A stretch of 8,753 nt of DNA from Sphingomonadales bacterium (GTDB lineage Bacteria > Pseudomonadota > Alphaproteobacteria > Sphingomonadales > Sphingomonadaceae), in assembly GCA_024636595.1 (NCBI GenBank), contig JAGXGT010000147.1:1-8753 (forward strand), in the 5' to 3' direction. The notes beneath the pieces are model-generated. The model made no database searches. It worked only from the letters and a program-made list of their open reading frames with translations, and had not been told where the DNA came from. The translations under genes and the position numbers were made by a program. Each line of letters starts with the position of its first letter. Within the stretch, counting starts at the first letter, position 1. Shown one piece after another: positions 1-6,726 of this stretch.

Positions 1-24
1 AAATTGAAATTACATCCTAACAAA

Positions 25-30
25 AAGGGA
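25..30 (+). promoter_or_regulatory. acpP ribosome binding site
   Basis: AAGGGA lies six bases before the ATG at 37. It decides between this start and the in-frame ATG at position 4, which has no room for a visible site in the window. Confidence 0.7.
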
Positions 31-36
31 ACTCTC

Positions 37-273
37 ATGAGTGAGACTGCAGACCGGGTAAAAAAGATTGTTGTTGAGCATCTGGGTGTTGAAGCCGACA
101 AAGTGACCGAAGAAGCTGCTTTCATCGATGATCTGGGCGCTGACAGCCTCGACATCGTTGAGCTGGTCATGGCGTTTGAAGAAGAATTCAGTGTTGAAAT
201 TCCTGATGATGCGGCAGAAAAAATCGCTACGGTCAAAGACGCCATCGATTTCATCGACAAAAACAAGGGTTAA
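37..273 (+). CDS. acpP: Acyl carrier protein AcpP
   Basis: This is the cytosolic acyl carrier of type II fatty acid synthesis; it holds growing acyl chains as thioesters on a 4'-phosphopantetheine arm. The product is 78 residues, the usual ACP length, strongly acidic and helical. The attachment motif GADSLD sits at residues 34-39, with Ser37 as the modified serine, followed by the acidic helix II (DIVELVMAFEEEF) that docks partner enzymes. I chose the ATG at 37 because AAGGGA lies at 25-30, six bases upstream, and because homologues start with M-S-x-T/x-A-D-R-V; the in-frame ATG at 4 would add eleven residues without an evident ribosome site. fabF follows 149 bases downstream, the common acpP-fabF pairing. 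The promoter lies outside the window. Identification is essentially certain. Confidence 0.97.
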   Translation: MSETADRVKKIVVEHLGVEADKVTEEAAFIDDLGADSLDIVELVMAFEEEFSVEIPDDAAEKIATVKDAIDFIDKNKG

Positions 274-338
274 TTGATTTTGAGGTGCTGCCACAAATGG
301 CCGCGCCTCGGGCCAATGATCGCTGACAGACAGCATAG

Positions 339-384
339 CGGCTCACCGGCCCGGGAGAAATGTCCTGAACCGGTGGCCGTTTTT
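339..384 (+). terminator. Hairpin plus T-run between acpP and fabF
   Basis: The left arm CGGC-T-CACCGG (339-349) pairs with CCGGTGGCCG (370-379), giving ten base pairs with T343 bulged and a 20-base loop. TTTTT follows at once at 380-384. This is the layout of a Rho-independent terminator acting on the acpP transcript. fabF begins only 39 bases further on, so read-through or a promoter in the remaining space is needed to express it. I infer a partial terminator that lets acpP be made in excess over fabF, as its stoichiometry requires. A smaller hairpin, TGGCC (298-302) with GGCCA (311-315), lies upstream in the same gap. Confidence 0.6.
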
Positions 385-409
385 GATTTCGGGCAGGGGA
401 AGTCCGCAA

Positions 410-416
410 GGAGAGG
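410..416 (+). promoter_or_regulatory. fabF ribosome binding site
   Basis: GGAGAGG ends six bases before the ATG at 423. A second ATG at 418 is out of frame, runs into a stop after five codons and is only one base from the site, so 423 is the better start. Confidence 0.75.
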
Positions 417-422
417 CATGAT

Positions 423-1679
423 ATGCGCCGTGTAGTTGTAACCGGAATGGGCCTGGTGACGCCGCTGGGCGGAGACGTGGAAACGACCTGGGCCAATATA
501 TTGGCGTCCAAGTCGGGCGCGGGCAAAATTACCCGCTTCGATGCATCCGATCAAAAATGCCATATAGCCTGCGAGGTCAAGCCGGCGGATCATGAATATG
601 GTTTTGACCCCAATTTGCGCGTCGACCACAAGGTTCAGCGGCAGGTTGATCCGTTCATCATCTATGGTATCGATGCCGCCGGTCAGGCGCTCGAAGATGC
701 CGGTCTCACGGATATGACCGAGGAACAGAAGTATCGCGCTGGCTGTTCCATAGGCTCAGGCATCGGCGGCTTGCCGGGAATCGAAAAAGAATCGATCGTC
801 CTGTACGAACGCGGCCCGGGTCGGGTTAGCCCGCATTTCGTTCACGGACGCCTTATCAATCTCATTTCTGGCCAGGTTTCGATCAAATACGGCCTGATGG
901 GTCCGAACCATGCGGTCGTGACCGCCTGTTCCACCGGTGCCCATAGCATCGGTGATGCCGCTCGCATGATCGCTCTCGACGATGCCGATGTGATGTTGGC
1001 TGGCGGCGCAGAAGCGACCATCTGTCCGATTGGAATCGCCGGCTTTGCCCAGGCAAAGGCACTTTCAACCAAGCGCAACGATGACCCGACAGCGGCATCC
1101 CGGCCCTATGACAAGGACCGTGATGGCTTTGTCATGGGCGAGGGCGCAGGCGTCGTCTGTCTGGAAGAATATGAACACGCCAAGGCCCGCGGCGCTAAAA
1201 TCTATTGCGAAGTGATCGGCTATGGCATGTCCGGAGATGCTTATCATGTTACCGCACCGCATCCCGATGGCACCGGTGCGTACCGGTCCATGGAAATGGC
1301 GCTCAAACGCTCCGGCCTGACCCCCGCCGACATTGATTATGTCAACGCGCACGGTACATCTACGATGGCGGACACGATTGAACTCGCTGCGGTAAAGCGC
1401 TTGTTTGGCGAGGATCTCAAGACCATGTCGATGAGTTCAACCAAATCGGCAATCGGCCATTTGCTTGGCGGCGCCGGTGCCGTCGAAGCGATTTTCTGCG
1501 GTCTCGCCATTCGCGACCAGATTGTCCCGCCGACGCTCAACCTCGACGATCCGGACGAAGGCTGCGAAGGCGTCGACCTGGTTCCGCATTTTGCGAAAAA
1601 GCGCAAGGTGAAGGCCGTGCTGAGCAACAGCTTCGGCTTTGGCGGCACCAACGCCAGCATCATCATGAAAGCCATCTAA
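423..1679 (+). CDS. fabF: Beta-ketoacyl-ACP synthase II (FabF)
   Basis: FabF condenses malonyl-ACP with acyl-ACP, releasing CO2 and extending the chain by two carbons; it is a cytosolic homodimer. The 418 residues match the family's usual length. The thiolase-fold landmarks are all present: N-terminal RRVVVTGMGLVTPLG, the nucleophile Cys169 in VVTACSTGAHS, His310 in NAHGTSTMADTIE, Lys341 and His346 in KSAIGHLLGGAGAVE, and the C-terminal glycine-rich SNSFGFGGTNAS near 401-412. The Cys-His-His set is therefore intact, which separates it from KSIII (Cys-His-Asn) and from decarboxylating chain-length-factor homologues that lack the cysteine. The start at 423 is supported by GGAGAGG six bases upstream. 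It lies downstream of acpP and its stop is four bases before mltG, suggesting co-transcription with mltG. FabB is the only realistic alternative; the acpP linkage and N-terminus favour FabF. Confidence 0.96.
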   Translation: MRRVVVTGMGLVTPLGGDVETTWANILASKSGAGKITRFDASDQKCHIACEVKPADHEYGFDPNLRVDHKVQRQVDPFIIYGIDAAGQALEDAGLTDMTEEQKYRAGCSIGSGIGGLPGIEKESIVLYERGPGRVSPHFVHGRLINLISGQVSIKYGLMGPNHAVVTACSTGAHSIGDAARMIALDDADVMLAGGAEATICPIGIAGFAQAKALSTKRNDDPTAASRPYDKDRDGFVMGEGAGVVCLEEYEHAKARGAKIYCEVIGYGMSGDAYHVTAPHPDGTGAYRSMEMALKRSGLTPADIDYVNAHGTSTMADTIELAAVKRLFGEDLKTMSMSSTKSAIGHLLGGAGAVEAIFCGLAIRDQIVPPTLNLDDPDEGCEGVDLVPHFAKKRKVKAVLSNSFGFGGTNASIIMKAI

Positions 1680-1683
1680 TATC

Positions 1684-2655
1684 ATGCGCCGCCTCGGTTG
1701 CCTGATATTGGTGGCAGCGGCGGTCATTGCAGTCCTGCTGGCGGGCAATTTCCTTTATGGCTGGAACGCCAGCGGGCCGCTGGAAAATCAGCGGACGATC
1801 GTGATCAAATCGGGCTCAAGCCTGGCGATGGCCGCGCAGGTGATGGAAACCGAAGGAGTCATCAAATCCGCCGATGCTTTCTTGACCCGAGCAAAAATTC
1901 TCGGCGGATCGGAGCCGATCAAGGCAGGGGAATTCGAAATCCCCGCTGGCGCCAGCAACGCCCTGATTTTGGATATTCTTCAGGGCGGCAAATCGGTGCA
2001 GCGGCTGATTACCATCCCGGAAGGCACACCCTCGATCATCGTTTATGAGAAACTGATGGCCGAAAAACTGCTCAAGGGCGATATCCCGGTCCCCGCCGAA
2101 GGCTCCATCTTGCCCGATAGCTACAGTTTCGAGCGCGGCGAACAACGGGCGGCGGTACTGCTCCGCATGCAAAAGGCCATGAAGGATACAATCGCAGAAT
2201 TGTGGCCGAAGCGCTCGTCGGACACGATCGTCAAATCGCCGAGAGAAGCGGTTATTCTCGCAGCGATTGTTGAGAAAGAGACCGCATTGGCCCGCGAAAG
2301 GTCAACCGTGGCCGGTGTCTACAGCAACCGTCTGCGCAAGAATATGATGCTGCAGGCGGACCCGACAATCATTTATCCGATTACCAGAGGAAAACCGTTG
2401 GGCCGCCGGATCCGGCAATCGGAAATCGCGCAGGTCAATGACTATAATACTTACGCGATGATCGGATTGCCGAAGGGTCCGATAGCCAACCCCGGACGGG
2501 CTTCGATAGAGGCTGTGCTAAATCCGGCAAAGACCAAGGCGCTATATTTTGTTGCTGATGGCAAGGGCGGACATGTCTTCGCGGAAACGCTGGAACAGCA
2601 TAATGCCAATGTGGAAAAATGGTTTGCCCTAAGACGCCAGCGAGGCGAAATGTGA
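1684..2655 (+). CDS. mltG: Endolytic murein transglycosylase MltG (YceG-like)
   Basis: MltG cleaves nascent glycan strands inside the chain at the periplasmic face of the inner membrane and is thought to end strand elongation. The 323-residue product has a short cytoplasmic start (MRR), one transmembrane helix at about residues 5-24, then a periplasmic part. A LysM-like region covers roughly residues 37-110, and the YceG catalytic core follows, with ILPDSYSF (142-149), the signature AAIVEKETALARERSTVAGVYSNRL (193-217, split here only by description) and LQADPTIIY (223-231), then GLPKGPIANPG (261-271). The catalytic glutamate should be the first Glu of VEKE, Glu197 by my count. No strong ribosome site is visible; the start is four bases after the fabF stop, so translational coupling is likely. 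In enterobacteria pabC, tmk and holB surround this gene; they are absent here. Confidence 0.93.
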   Translation: MRRLGCLILVAAAVIAVLLAGNFLYGWNASGPLENQRTIVIKSGSSLAMAAQVMETEGVIKSADAFLTRAKILGGSEPIKAGEFEIPAGASNALILDILQGGKSVQRLITIPEGTPSIIVYEKLMAEKLLKGDIPVPAEGSILPDSYSFERGEQRAAVLLRMQKAMKDTIAELWPKRSSDTIVKSPREAVILAAIVEKETALARERSTVAGVYSNRLRKNMMLQADPTIIYPITRGKPLGRRIRQSEIAQVNDYNTYAMIGLPKGPIANPGRASIEAVLNPAKTKALYFVADGKGGHVFAETLEQHNANVEKWFALRRQRGEM

Positions 2656-2760
2656 TGAGCCGCCAGCGGCACGCCCGTTGATCGGTTCAGGATTCCGCAG
2701 GACCAAAGAGGCTGGATCTCAGCCGCTTCAATATTTGTCTTTTGCAAGTGCGTCGGCAGC

Positions 2761-2768
2761 GGAGGGAG
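2761..2768 (+). promoter_or_regulatory. Ribosome binding site of the DUF389 gene
   Basis: GGAGGGAG ends six bases before the ATG at 2775. It is the strongest purine-rich site in the window and fixes the start. In the 119-base gap before it (2656-2774) I see only a weak hairpin, GGCTG (2710-2714) with CAGCC (2720-2724), with no T-run, and no promoter I could defend. Confidence 0.75.
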
Positions 2769-2774
2769 CCATAA

Positions 2775-3848
2775 ATGTCGGTGAGACTGGTTGAAGTAAT
2801 CGTTCCGGACGCGGAAGTGTCGCGGGCCAGCGCCATTATCGGAAAGCATTGCAGCCGTTTCTGGCAGGAGTCTGTGCCGGGTGGTCTGGAGAAATTTTCC
2901 TGTGTGGTGCGGGTGCGGTTGATTGAATCGCTGATCGCCCAACTGGATGATGTATTTGGAAATATCTCCGGATTTTCCGTTCTGGTCCTGCAGGTCGAGG
3001 CATTTTTGCCAGAGATTCCGGAACTGGAGGAAATTTCGCCGTCACCGTCGGGAGGGGAGAACTCGCCGAGCCGGCTGGAAGTCTTTTTCACCCGTGACCG
3101 GATCAGCACAAACGAACTGTACGATGATATCGAAGTCAGTCTGGAGCTTCGTCCCAATTATCTGCTGACCGTTATCCTGTCCGCGCTGATCGCAGCACTG
3201 GGCATGCACAGCGGTCAGACTGCCGTCGTCATCGGCGCGATGATCATCGCCCCGCTGCTTGGTCCGACCATGGGATTGGCAATGGCCGCGACATTAGGCG
3301 ATGCGAGGCTTGGTCGCCGTGCAATCACCACGCTTGTCATCGGAACATTTGCCGCTTTGGCTTTCACCTTTTTGTTGGGCATGTTCATTGAGGTCGATCC
3401 GCTGGTGCAGGAACTCAGAAACCGGACAATCGTTCAGCCCGCCGACATCGCGTTGGCCTTGGCCTGCGGTGCTGCTGGCGTCCTGGCGTTCAGTCGGGGA
3501 GCATCCGTGTCGCTTGTCGGAGTGATGATCGCAGTCGCGCTTGTCCCGCCAATTGCAGCCGCTGGACTGTTCTTCGGTAGCGGTGATCCCACATTGGGGC
3601 TCAGGGCTCTGTTTTTGCTGGCAACCAATCTGGTCTGTATCAATGTCGCCGGCATTGTGACATTTCTGTTCCAGGGATTGCCGCCCAGAAACTGGCGGAT
3701 CACCAGCGGCATATTCTTGATATGGCTGGTGATCTTGCTCGTGTTTGTCGGTCTGGTTGGCGGCCGCTTTGCCGTTGGCGAAGGCCTGTCGATAGCGAAC
3801 GCTCGCGATTCATCAATCCAGCCGTCAGCCGAACCCTATCCAGATTAA
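2775..3848 (+). CDS. DUF389 family membrane protein
   Basis: This 357-residue protein belongs to the DUF389 family of bacterial inner-membrane proteins (TIGR00341/TIGR00271-like), whose function is not established. Residues 1-85 form a soluble ferredoxin-like part opening with VRLVEVIVPD. A Ser/Gly/Pro linker lies near 86-100, then a cytosolic segment RLEVFFTRDRISTNELYDDIE. The conserved membrane region starts near 128, with signatures AVVIGAMIIAPLLGPTMGLAMA (150-171), GVMIAVALVPPIAAAGL (249-265) and LLATNLVCINVAGIVTFLFQG (281-301). I count about six hydrophobic segments, the last at about 312-330. The Gly/Pro-rich cores GAMIIAPLLGP and VALVPP resemble half-helix breaks of transporters, so a transport role is possible but is inference. 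The C-terminal tail of about 25 residues is polar. It follows mltG by 119 bases on the same strand and may be transcribed separately. Confidence 0.88.
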   Translation: MSVRLVEVIVPDAEVSRASAIIGKHCSRFWQESVPGGLEKFSCVVRVRLIESLIAQLDDVFGNISGFSVLVLQVEAFLPEIPELEEISPSPSGGENSPSRLEVFFTRDRISTNELYDDIEVSLELRPNYLLTVILSALIAALGMHSGQTAVVIGAMIIAPLLGPTMGLAMAATLGDARLGRRAITTLVIGTFAALAFTFLLGMFIEVDPLVQELRNRTIVQPADIALALACGAAGVLAFSRGASVSLVGVMIAVALVPPIAAAGLFFGSGDPTLGLRALFLLATNLVCINVAGIVTFLFQGLPPRNWRITSGIFLIWLVILLVFVGLVGGRFAVGEGLSIANARDSSIQPSAEPYPD

Positions 3849-3852
3849 TAAT

Positions 3853-3876
3853 AATGCCGGCGGAAGGGCAGGCATT
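3853..3876. terminator. Possible weak bidirectional terminator
   Basis: AATGCC (3853-3858) and GGCATT (3871-3876) form a perfect six-pair inverted repeat with a 12-base loop in the 34-base gap between two convergent genes. On the minus strand it is followed by an AT-rich ATTATTATTAATC; on the plus strand only TTCTC follows. The position suits a shared terminator, but the stem is short. Confidence 0.35.
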
Positions 3877-3882
3877 CTCGAC

Positions 3883-4854
3883 TCAATAGTTGTACCGCTC
3901 TTTCAAACTTTCCCGCGCGTCCCGATATTCGCGGGTGAACTGGTCGACCATATCCTGAACGCTCATCACATCGTTGATCAGCCCGATACCCTGACCGCAG
4001 CCCCAGATATCTTTCCAGGCTTTTTTCTCGGTATTGCCACCGGAACCAAAGTTCATCGTCTTATAGTCGCCTTGCGGCAGATTATCGGGATCGAGCCCGG
4101 CATTTTCGATCGACTGGCGCAGATAATTGCCCTTCACGCCGGTGAAAAGGTCGGAATAGACGATGTCGGCGGCTTTGCCTTCGACAATGCCCTCTTTATA
4201 ACCTTGGTCCGCATTGGCCTCTTTTGTGGCGATAAAGGCGGATCCGGCATAGCCGAGATCAGCGCCCATCGCCTGGGCTGCCAAAATCGATGCACCGTTG
4301 CCAATCGAACCGGAGAGCGCGACAGGGCCATCAAACCATTCGCGGATTTCCTGCATCAAGGCGAACGGCGACAGCGTACCGGCATGTCCGCCGGCTCCAG
4401 CGGCAACCGGAATAAGGCCGGTCGCGCCCTTTTCGATCGCCTTGTGGGCAAAGCGGTTGTTGATAATATCATGCAGGACGATGCCGCCCCAGCCTTTTAC
4501 TGCCGTGTTGAGGTCCTCAATCGCTCCTAGCGACGTGATAACGATCGGCACTTTCCATTTGGCGCAGGTCGCCATGTCCTGATCGAGCCGGTCGTTCGAC
4601 TTGTGGACGATCTGGTTGACCGCGAACGGGGCTGCCGGCTTGTCCGGATTGTCCCGGTTCCAGGCGGCAAGTTCCTCGGTAATCTGGTGCAGCCACTCGT
4701 CGAGCATCGACTGCGGGCGGGCGTTGAGGGCAGGGAAGCTGCCGACGATACCGGCCTTGCACTGGGCAATCACCAATTCCGGGCCCGAAACGATGAACAG
4801 GGGAGAGCCGATGAGCGGCAGGCGAAGATTGTCGAAAATGGCTGGTAACGTCAT
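3883..4854 (-). CDS. Nitronate monooxygenase family flavoprotein
   Basis: The product is a 323-residue FMN-binding TIM-barrel enzyme of the nitronate monooxygenase (2-nitropropane dioxygenase-like) family, which oxidises alkyl nitronates to carbonyls and nitrite in its characterised members. Evidence is the N-terminal strand motif PLIGSPLFIVSGPELVIAQ, the GIVGSFPALNAR segment (35-46), the FMN-phosphate motif AAGAGGHAG (151-159) with His157, the candidate catalytic base, and ALSGSIGNGASILAAQAMGADLGYAGSAF (described as residues 179-207, the second phosphate-binding part). The C-terminal 120 residues, ending in the helical LKERYNY, are typical of the family subgroup that also contains enoyl-reductase-like members, so the physiological substrate is not certain. 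Start ATG at 4854 has only a poor ribosome site (TCGGGGG, four bases upstream). It lies 78 bases downstream of leuA, same strand, with a strong hairpin between; the DUF389 gene converges on it. Confidence 0.85.
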   Translation of the reverse strand: MTLPAIFDNLRLPLIGSPLFIVSGPELVIAQCKAGIVGSFPALNARPQSMLDEWLHQITEELAAWNRDNPDKPAAPFAVNQIVHKSNDRLDQDMATCAKWKVPIVITSLGAIEDLNTAVKGWGGIVLHDIINNRFAHKAIEKGATGLIPVAAGAGGHAGTLSPFALMQEIREWFDGPVALSGSIGNGASILAAQAMGADLGYAGSAFIATKEANADQGYKEGIVEGKAADIVYSDLFTGVKGNYLRQSIENAGLDPDNLPQGDYKTMNFGSGGNTEKKAWKDIWGCGQGIGLINDVMSVQDMVDQFTREYRDARESLKERYNY

Positions 4855-4868
4855 GGAACCCCCGATTG

Positions 4869-4906
4869 GAAAAGCGATGCCACCGCATTAGCCGATGCGG
4901 TGGCAT
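4869..4906 (-). terminator. Rho-independent terminator of leuA
   Basis: ATGCCACCGCAT (4877-4888) and ATGCGGTGGCAT (4895-4906) are perfect complements: twelve base pairs with a six-base loop. Read on the minus strand the hairpin begins 26 bases after the leuA stop and is followed by CGCTTTTCC. Read on the plus strand it is followed by TTTTC, so it could work both ways. It is the most stable-looking stem in the window. It ends only 22 bases before the start codon of the flavoprotein gene, which is relevant to how that gene is expressed. Confidence 0.75.
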
Positions 4907-4932
4907 TTTCTACTGTTAATTTAACTGGCTGC

Positions 4933-6591
4933 TTAAATCCGGTTCACGGCGCTGAGCAAGGCCTCGACCGACGCGGTGGCGACATCGCTGTTGATACCGA
5001 CGCCGTAAAATTCTTTGCCATCATCGGTCTGGCACTCGATATAGGCCGCTGCCTGGGCGTCCTTGCCGGAACCCAGTGCATGTTCGTTATAGTCGACAAT
5101 TTCAAGCGTCACGCCAAGCGCCGAAGAAACCGCGTCGACCACACTGGAGATCAGGCCATTGCCGCGCCCGCTGACCGAGATTTCGCCATCGGGCCCCTTG
5201 ATCTTGCCGACAAAAATCCGCTCGCCGCCGGTCGCTCGCTCATCATAGTCGATCAGGCTGTATTTTCCGGTGCCATCGAGATGATAGCGCTTCTGGAACG
5301 CATCCCAGATATCATCTGACGACAGCTCCCGGCTGGTTTCGTCGGCCAGTTCCTGCACCGTCCGGCTGAAATTGGCCTGCAACCGCTTCGGCAGTTTTAG
5401 CCCGTGGTCCTGTTCCAGGATCCAGGCGATGCCGCCCTTGCCGGACTGGCTGTTGACCCGGATCACGGCTTCATAATCGCGTCCGAGATCGCGCGGATCG
5501 ATCGGCAGATAGGGGACGTTCCACAATTCGTCATTGCGCTGTTCCTGTGCGGCAAAGCCTTTCTTGATCGCGTCCTGATGCGATCCGGAAAAGGCGGTAA
5601 ACACCAGTTCACCGGCATAGGGATGGCGCGCGGGGACCGGCAATTGATTACAATATTCCACGGTCTTGACGATTTCATCCATATTGGAAAAATCCAGTTC
5701 CGGATCAACGCCTTGGGTGTAGAGATTCAGGCCAAGTGTCACCAGATCGACATTGCCGGTGCGCTCGCCATTGCCGAACAGGCAGCCTTCGACTCGGTCC
5801 GCCCCGGCCATCATGCCCAGTTCCGACGCCGCGATGCCCGAACCCCGGTCATTGTGCGTGTGCAGACTGATCACGACATGCTCGCGCTTGCTGATGTTGG
5901 TGCACATCCACTCGACCTGGTCGGCGTAGATATTGGGCGTTGCCGCTTCCACGGTGGCAGGCAGGTTGAGGATCAGGGGCTTCTCTTCGGTCGGCTCGAT
6001 GATTTCCATCACCGCTTCCACCACTTCCAGACTGAAATCCAGTTCGGCGGTGGAGAAGGTTTCCGGTGAATATTCGAAATGCCAGTCGGTATCGGGATAT
6101 TTTTCCGCCTGTTCGCGCAAGATTGTCGCGCCTTCCCGGGCAATATCCTTGACGCCCTGCTTGTCGAGCCGGAACACGACATCGCGCCAGGCGGGGGAAA
6201 CAGCATTGTACAGATGGACGATTGCAGCCCGCGCACCTTCCAGACTGGCAAAGCTGGTTTCGATCAGGTCGCGGCGCGACTGGGTCAGCACCTGCACAAT
6301 GACATCGTCGGGAATCTTGCCGGATTTGACGAGACCGCTGATAAAATCAAAATCGGTGGCACCGGCGGACGGAAATCCCACCTCGATTTCCTTGATCCCG
6401 ATCTTGACCAGCAAATCAAAGAAACGCTGCTTCTTTTCCGCATTCATCGGATCGATGAGCGCCTGGTTGCCGTCCCGCAGGTCGGTGGACAGCCAGCGCG
6501 GTGCCTTGTCGATGGTGCGCGACGGCCATTGCCGGTTGGGCAGGTCAATCTGCGGGAACGGACGGTATTTTTGCGACGGATTCTGGTGCAT
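4933..6591 (-). CDS. leuA: 2-Isopropylmalate synthase LeuA
   Basis: LeuA condenses acetyl-CoA with 2-oxoisovalerate, the committed step of leucine synthesis, in the cytosol. From the chosen start the protein has 552 residues, the long subfamily found in actinobacteria, fungi and some proteobacteria (TIGR00970-like), not the 510-520-residue enterobacterial form. The catalytic barrel shows STDLRDGNQALIDPM (35-49) with metal ligand Asp40, SLHTHNDRG (242-250) with His244 and His246, and GNGERTGNVDL (273-283) with Asn280. SGKGGIAWIL (383-392) follows, and the C-terminal leucine-sensing domain occupies about 425-552. The start at 6591 has AAGAG seven bases upstream and gives the family N-terminus RYRPFPQIDLPNRQWPSR-like; a TTG start at 6633 would add 14 unlike residues. 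Expression is probably controlled by the leader at 6662-6781. The upstream C-terminal domain implies feedback inhibition by leucine as well. Confidence 0.96.
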   Translation of the reverse strand: MHQNPSQKYRPFPQIDLPNRQWPSRTIDKAPRWLSTDLRDGNQALIDPMNAEKKQRFFDLLVKIGIKEIEVGFPSAGATDFDFISGLVKSGKIPDDVIVQVLTQSRRDLIETSFASLEGARAAIVHLYNAVSPAWRDVVFRLDKQGVKDIAREGATILREQAEKYPDTDWHFEYSPETFSTAELDFSLEVVEAVMEIIEPTEEKPLILNLPATVEAATPNIYADQVEWMCTNISKREHVVISLHTHNDRGSGIAASELGMMAGADRVEGCLFGNGERTGNVDLVTLGLNLYTQGVDPELDFSNMDEIVKTVEYCNQLPVPARHPYAGELVFTAFSGSHQDAIKKGFAAQEQRNDELWNVPYLPIDPRDLGRDYEAVIRVNSQSGKGGIAWILEQDHGLKLPKRLQANFSRTVQELADETSRELSSDDIWDAFQKRYHLDGTGKYSLIDYDERATGGERIFVGKIKGPDGEISVSGRGNGLISSVVDAVSSALGVTLEIVDYNEHALGSGKDAQAAAYIECQTDDGKEFYGVGINSDVATASVEALLSAVNRI

Positions 6592-6598
6592 GACTTCA

Positions 6599-6603
6599 CT
6601 CTT
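6599..6603 (-). promoter_or_regulatory. leuA ribosome binding site
   Basis: AAGAG (minus strand) lies seven bases before the ATG at 6591. It is modest, but supports that ATG over the in-frame TTG at 6633. Confidence 0.5.
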
Positions 6604-6644
6604 ATGCTGCTGGAAATTGCGCGCAAGGCACAAATTCGCGGGTT

Positions 6645-6664
6645 TTCTGGAAATGTTCTGGAAA
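6645..6664 (+). repeat. Tandem TTCTGGAAA repeat in the leuA leader
   Basis: TTCTGGAAA occurs at 6645-6653 and again at 6656-6664, eleven bases apart, and the core CTGGAAA recurs at 6610-6616. All three lie between the attenuator T-run and the leuA start codon, in transcribed but untranslated sequence. The eleven-base spacing is about one helical turn. No known function can be assigned. Confidence 0.5.
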
Positions 6665-6726
6665 ATCGTCCCTTAGGCGGGGCGCTGCGCCTTCCGGGCA
6701 GCAGCAACGGTACGCCTAAGGGCGTA
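6662..6726 (-). promoter_or_regulatory. leuA attenuator with alternative hairpins
   Basis: Read on the minus strand, three overlapping pairings are possible after the leader reading frame. (A) TACGCC and GGCGTA (6721-6726 with 6711-6716) form a six-pair stem with a four-base loop at the leader stop codon. (B) CCCTTAGGCG (6722-6713) pairs perfectly with CGCCTAAGGG (6679-6670), ten pairs, a 33-base loop. (C) AGGCG with CGCCT plus CCC with GGG in the last 30 bases forms a shorter stem ending at the same point. TTTT (6665-6662) follows four bases after the 3' arm. A and B exclude each other, as do B and C. A ribosome stalled at the leucine codons would leave B free; one at the stop would block it. 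I therefore infer B is the antiterminator and C the terminator, but this assignment is not proven. Confidence 0.6.

Noticed and set aside
4..36. Upstream in-frame ATG extending acpP by 11 residues
   Set aside because: The extension is unlike ACP N-termini and the good ribosome site is placed for the ATG at 37.
2659..2724. Short inverted repeats after mltG as a terminator
   Set aside because: Stems of four to five pairs with no T-run; too weak to call.
4072..4906. Plus-strand and alternate minus-strand frames over the flavoprotein gene
   Set aside because: Shadows of a complete nitronate-monooxygenase-type gene whose motifs are all in one frame.
5404..6069. Plus-strand open frame of 221 codons antisense to leuA
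   Set aside because: It is a high-GC shadow frame of leuA; LeuA motifs are intact on the minus strand and the shadow protein resembles no family.
6592..6633. TTG start for leuA at 6633
   Set aside because: Adds 14 residues unlike the family N-terminus; the ATG at 6591 has a better-spaced ribosome site.
6670..6722. Ten-pair long-range hairpin read as a simple leuA terminator
   Set aside because: Its 5' arm overlaps the leader stop codon, so ribosome stalling at leucine codons would favour it; as a terminator this would reduce leuA under leucine starvation, the wrong direction. It fits better as an antiterminator, though I cannot exclude the simple reading.
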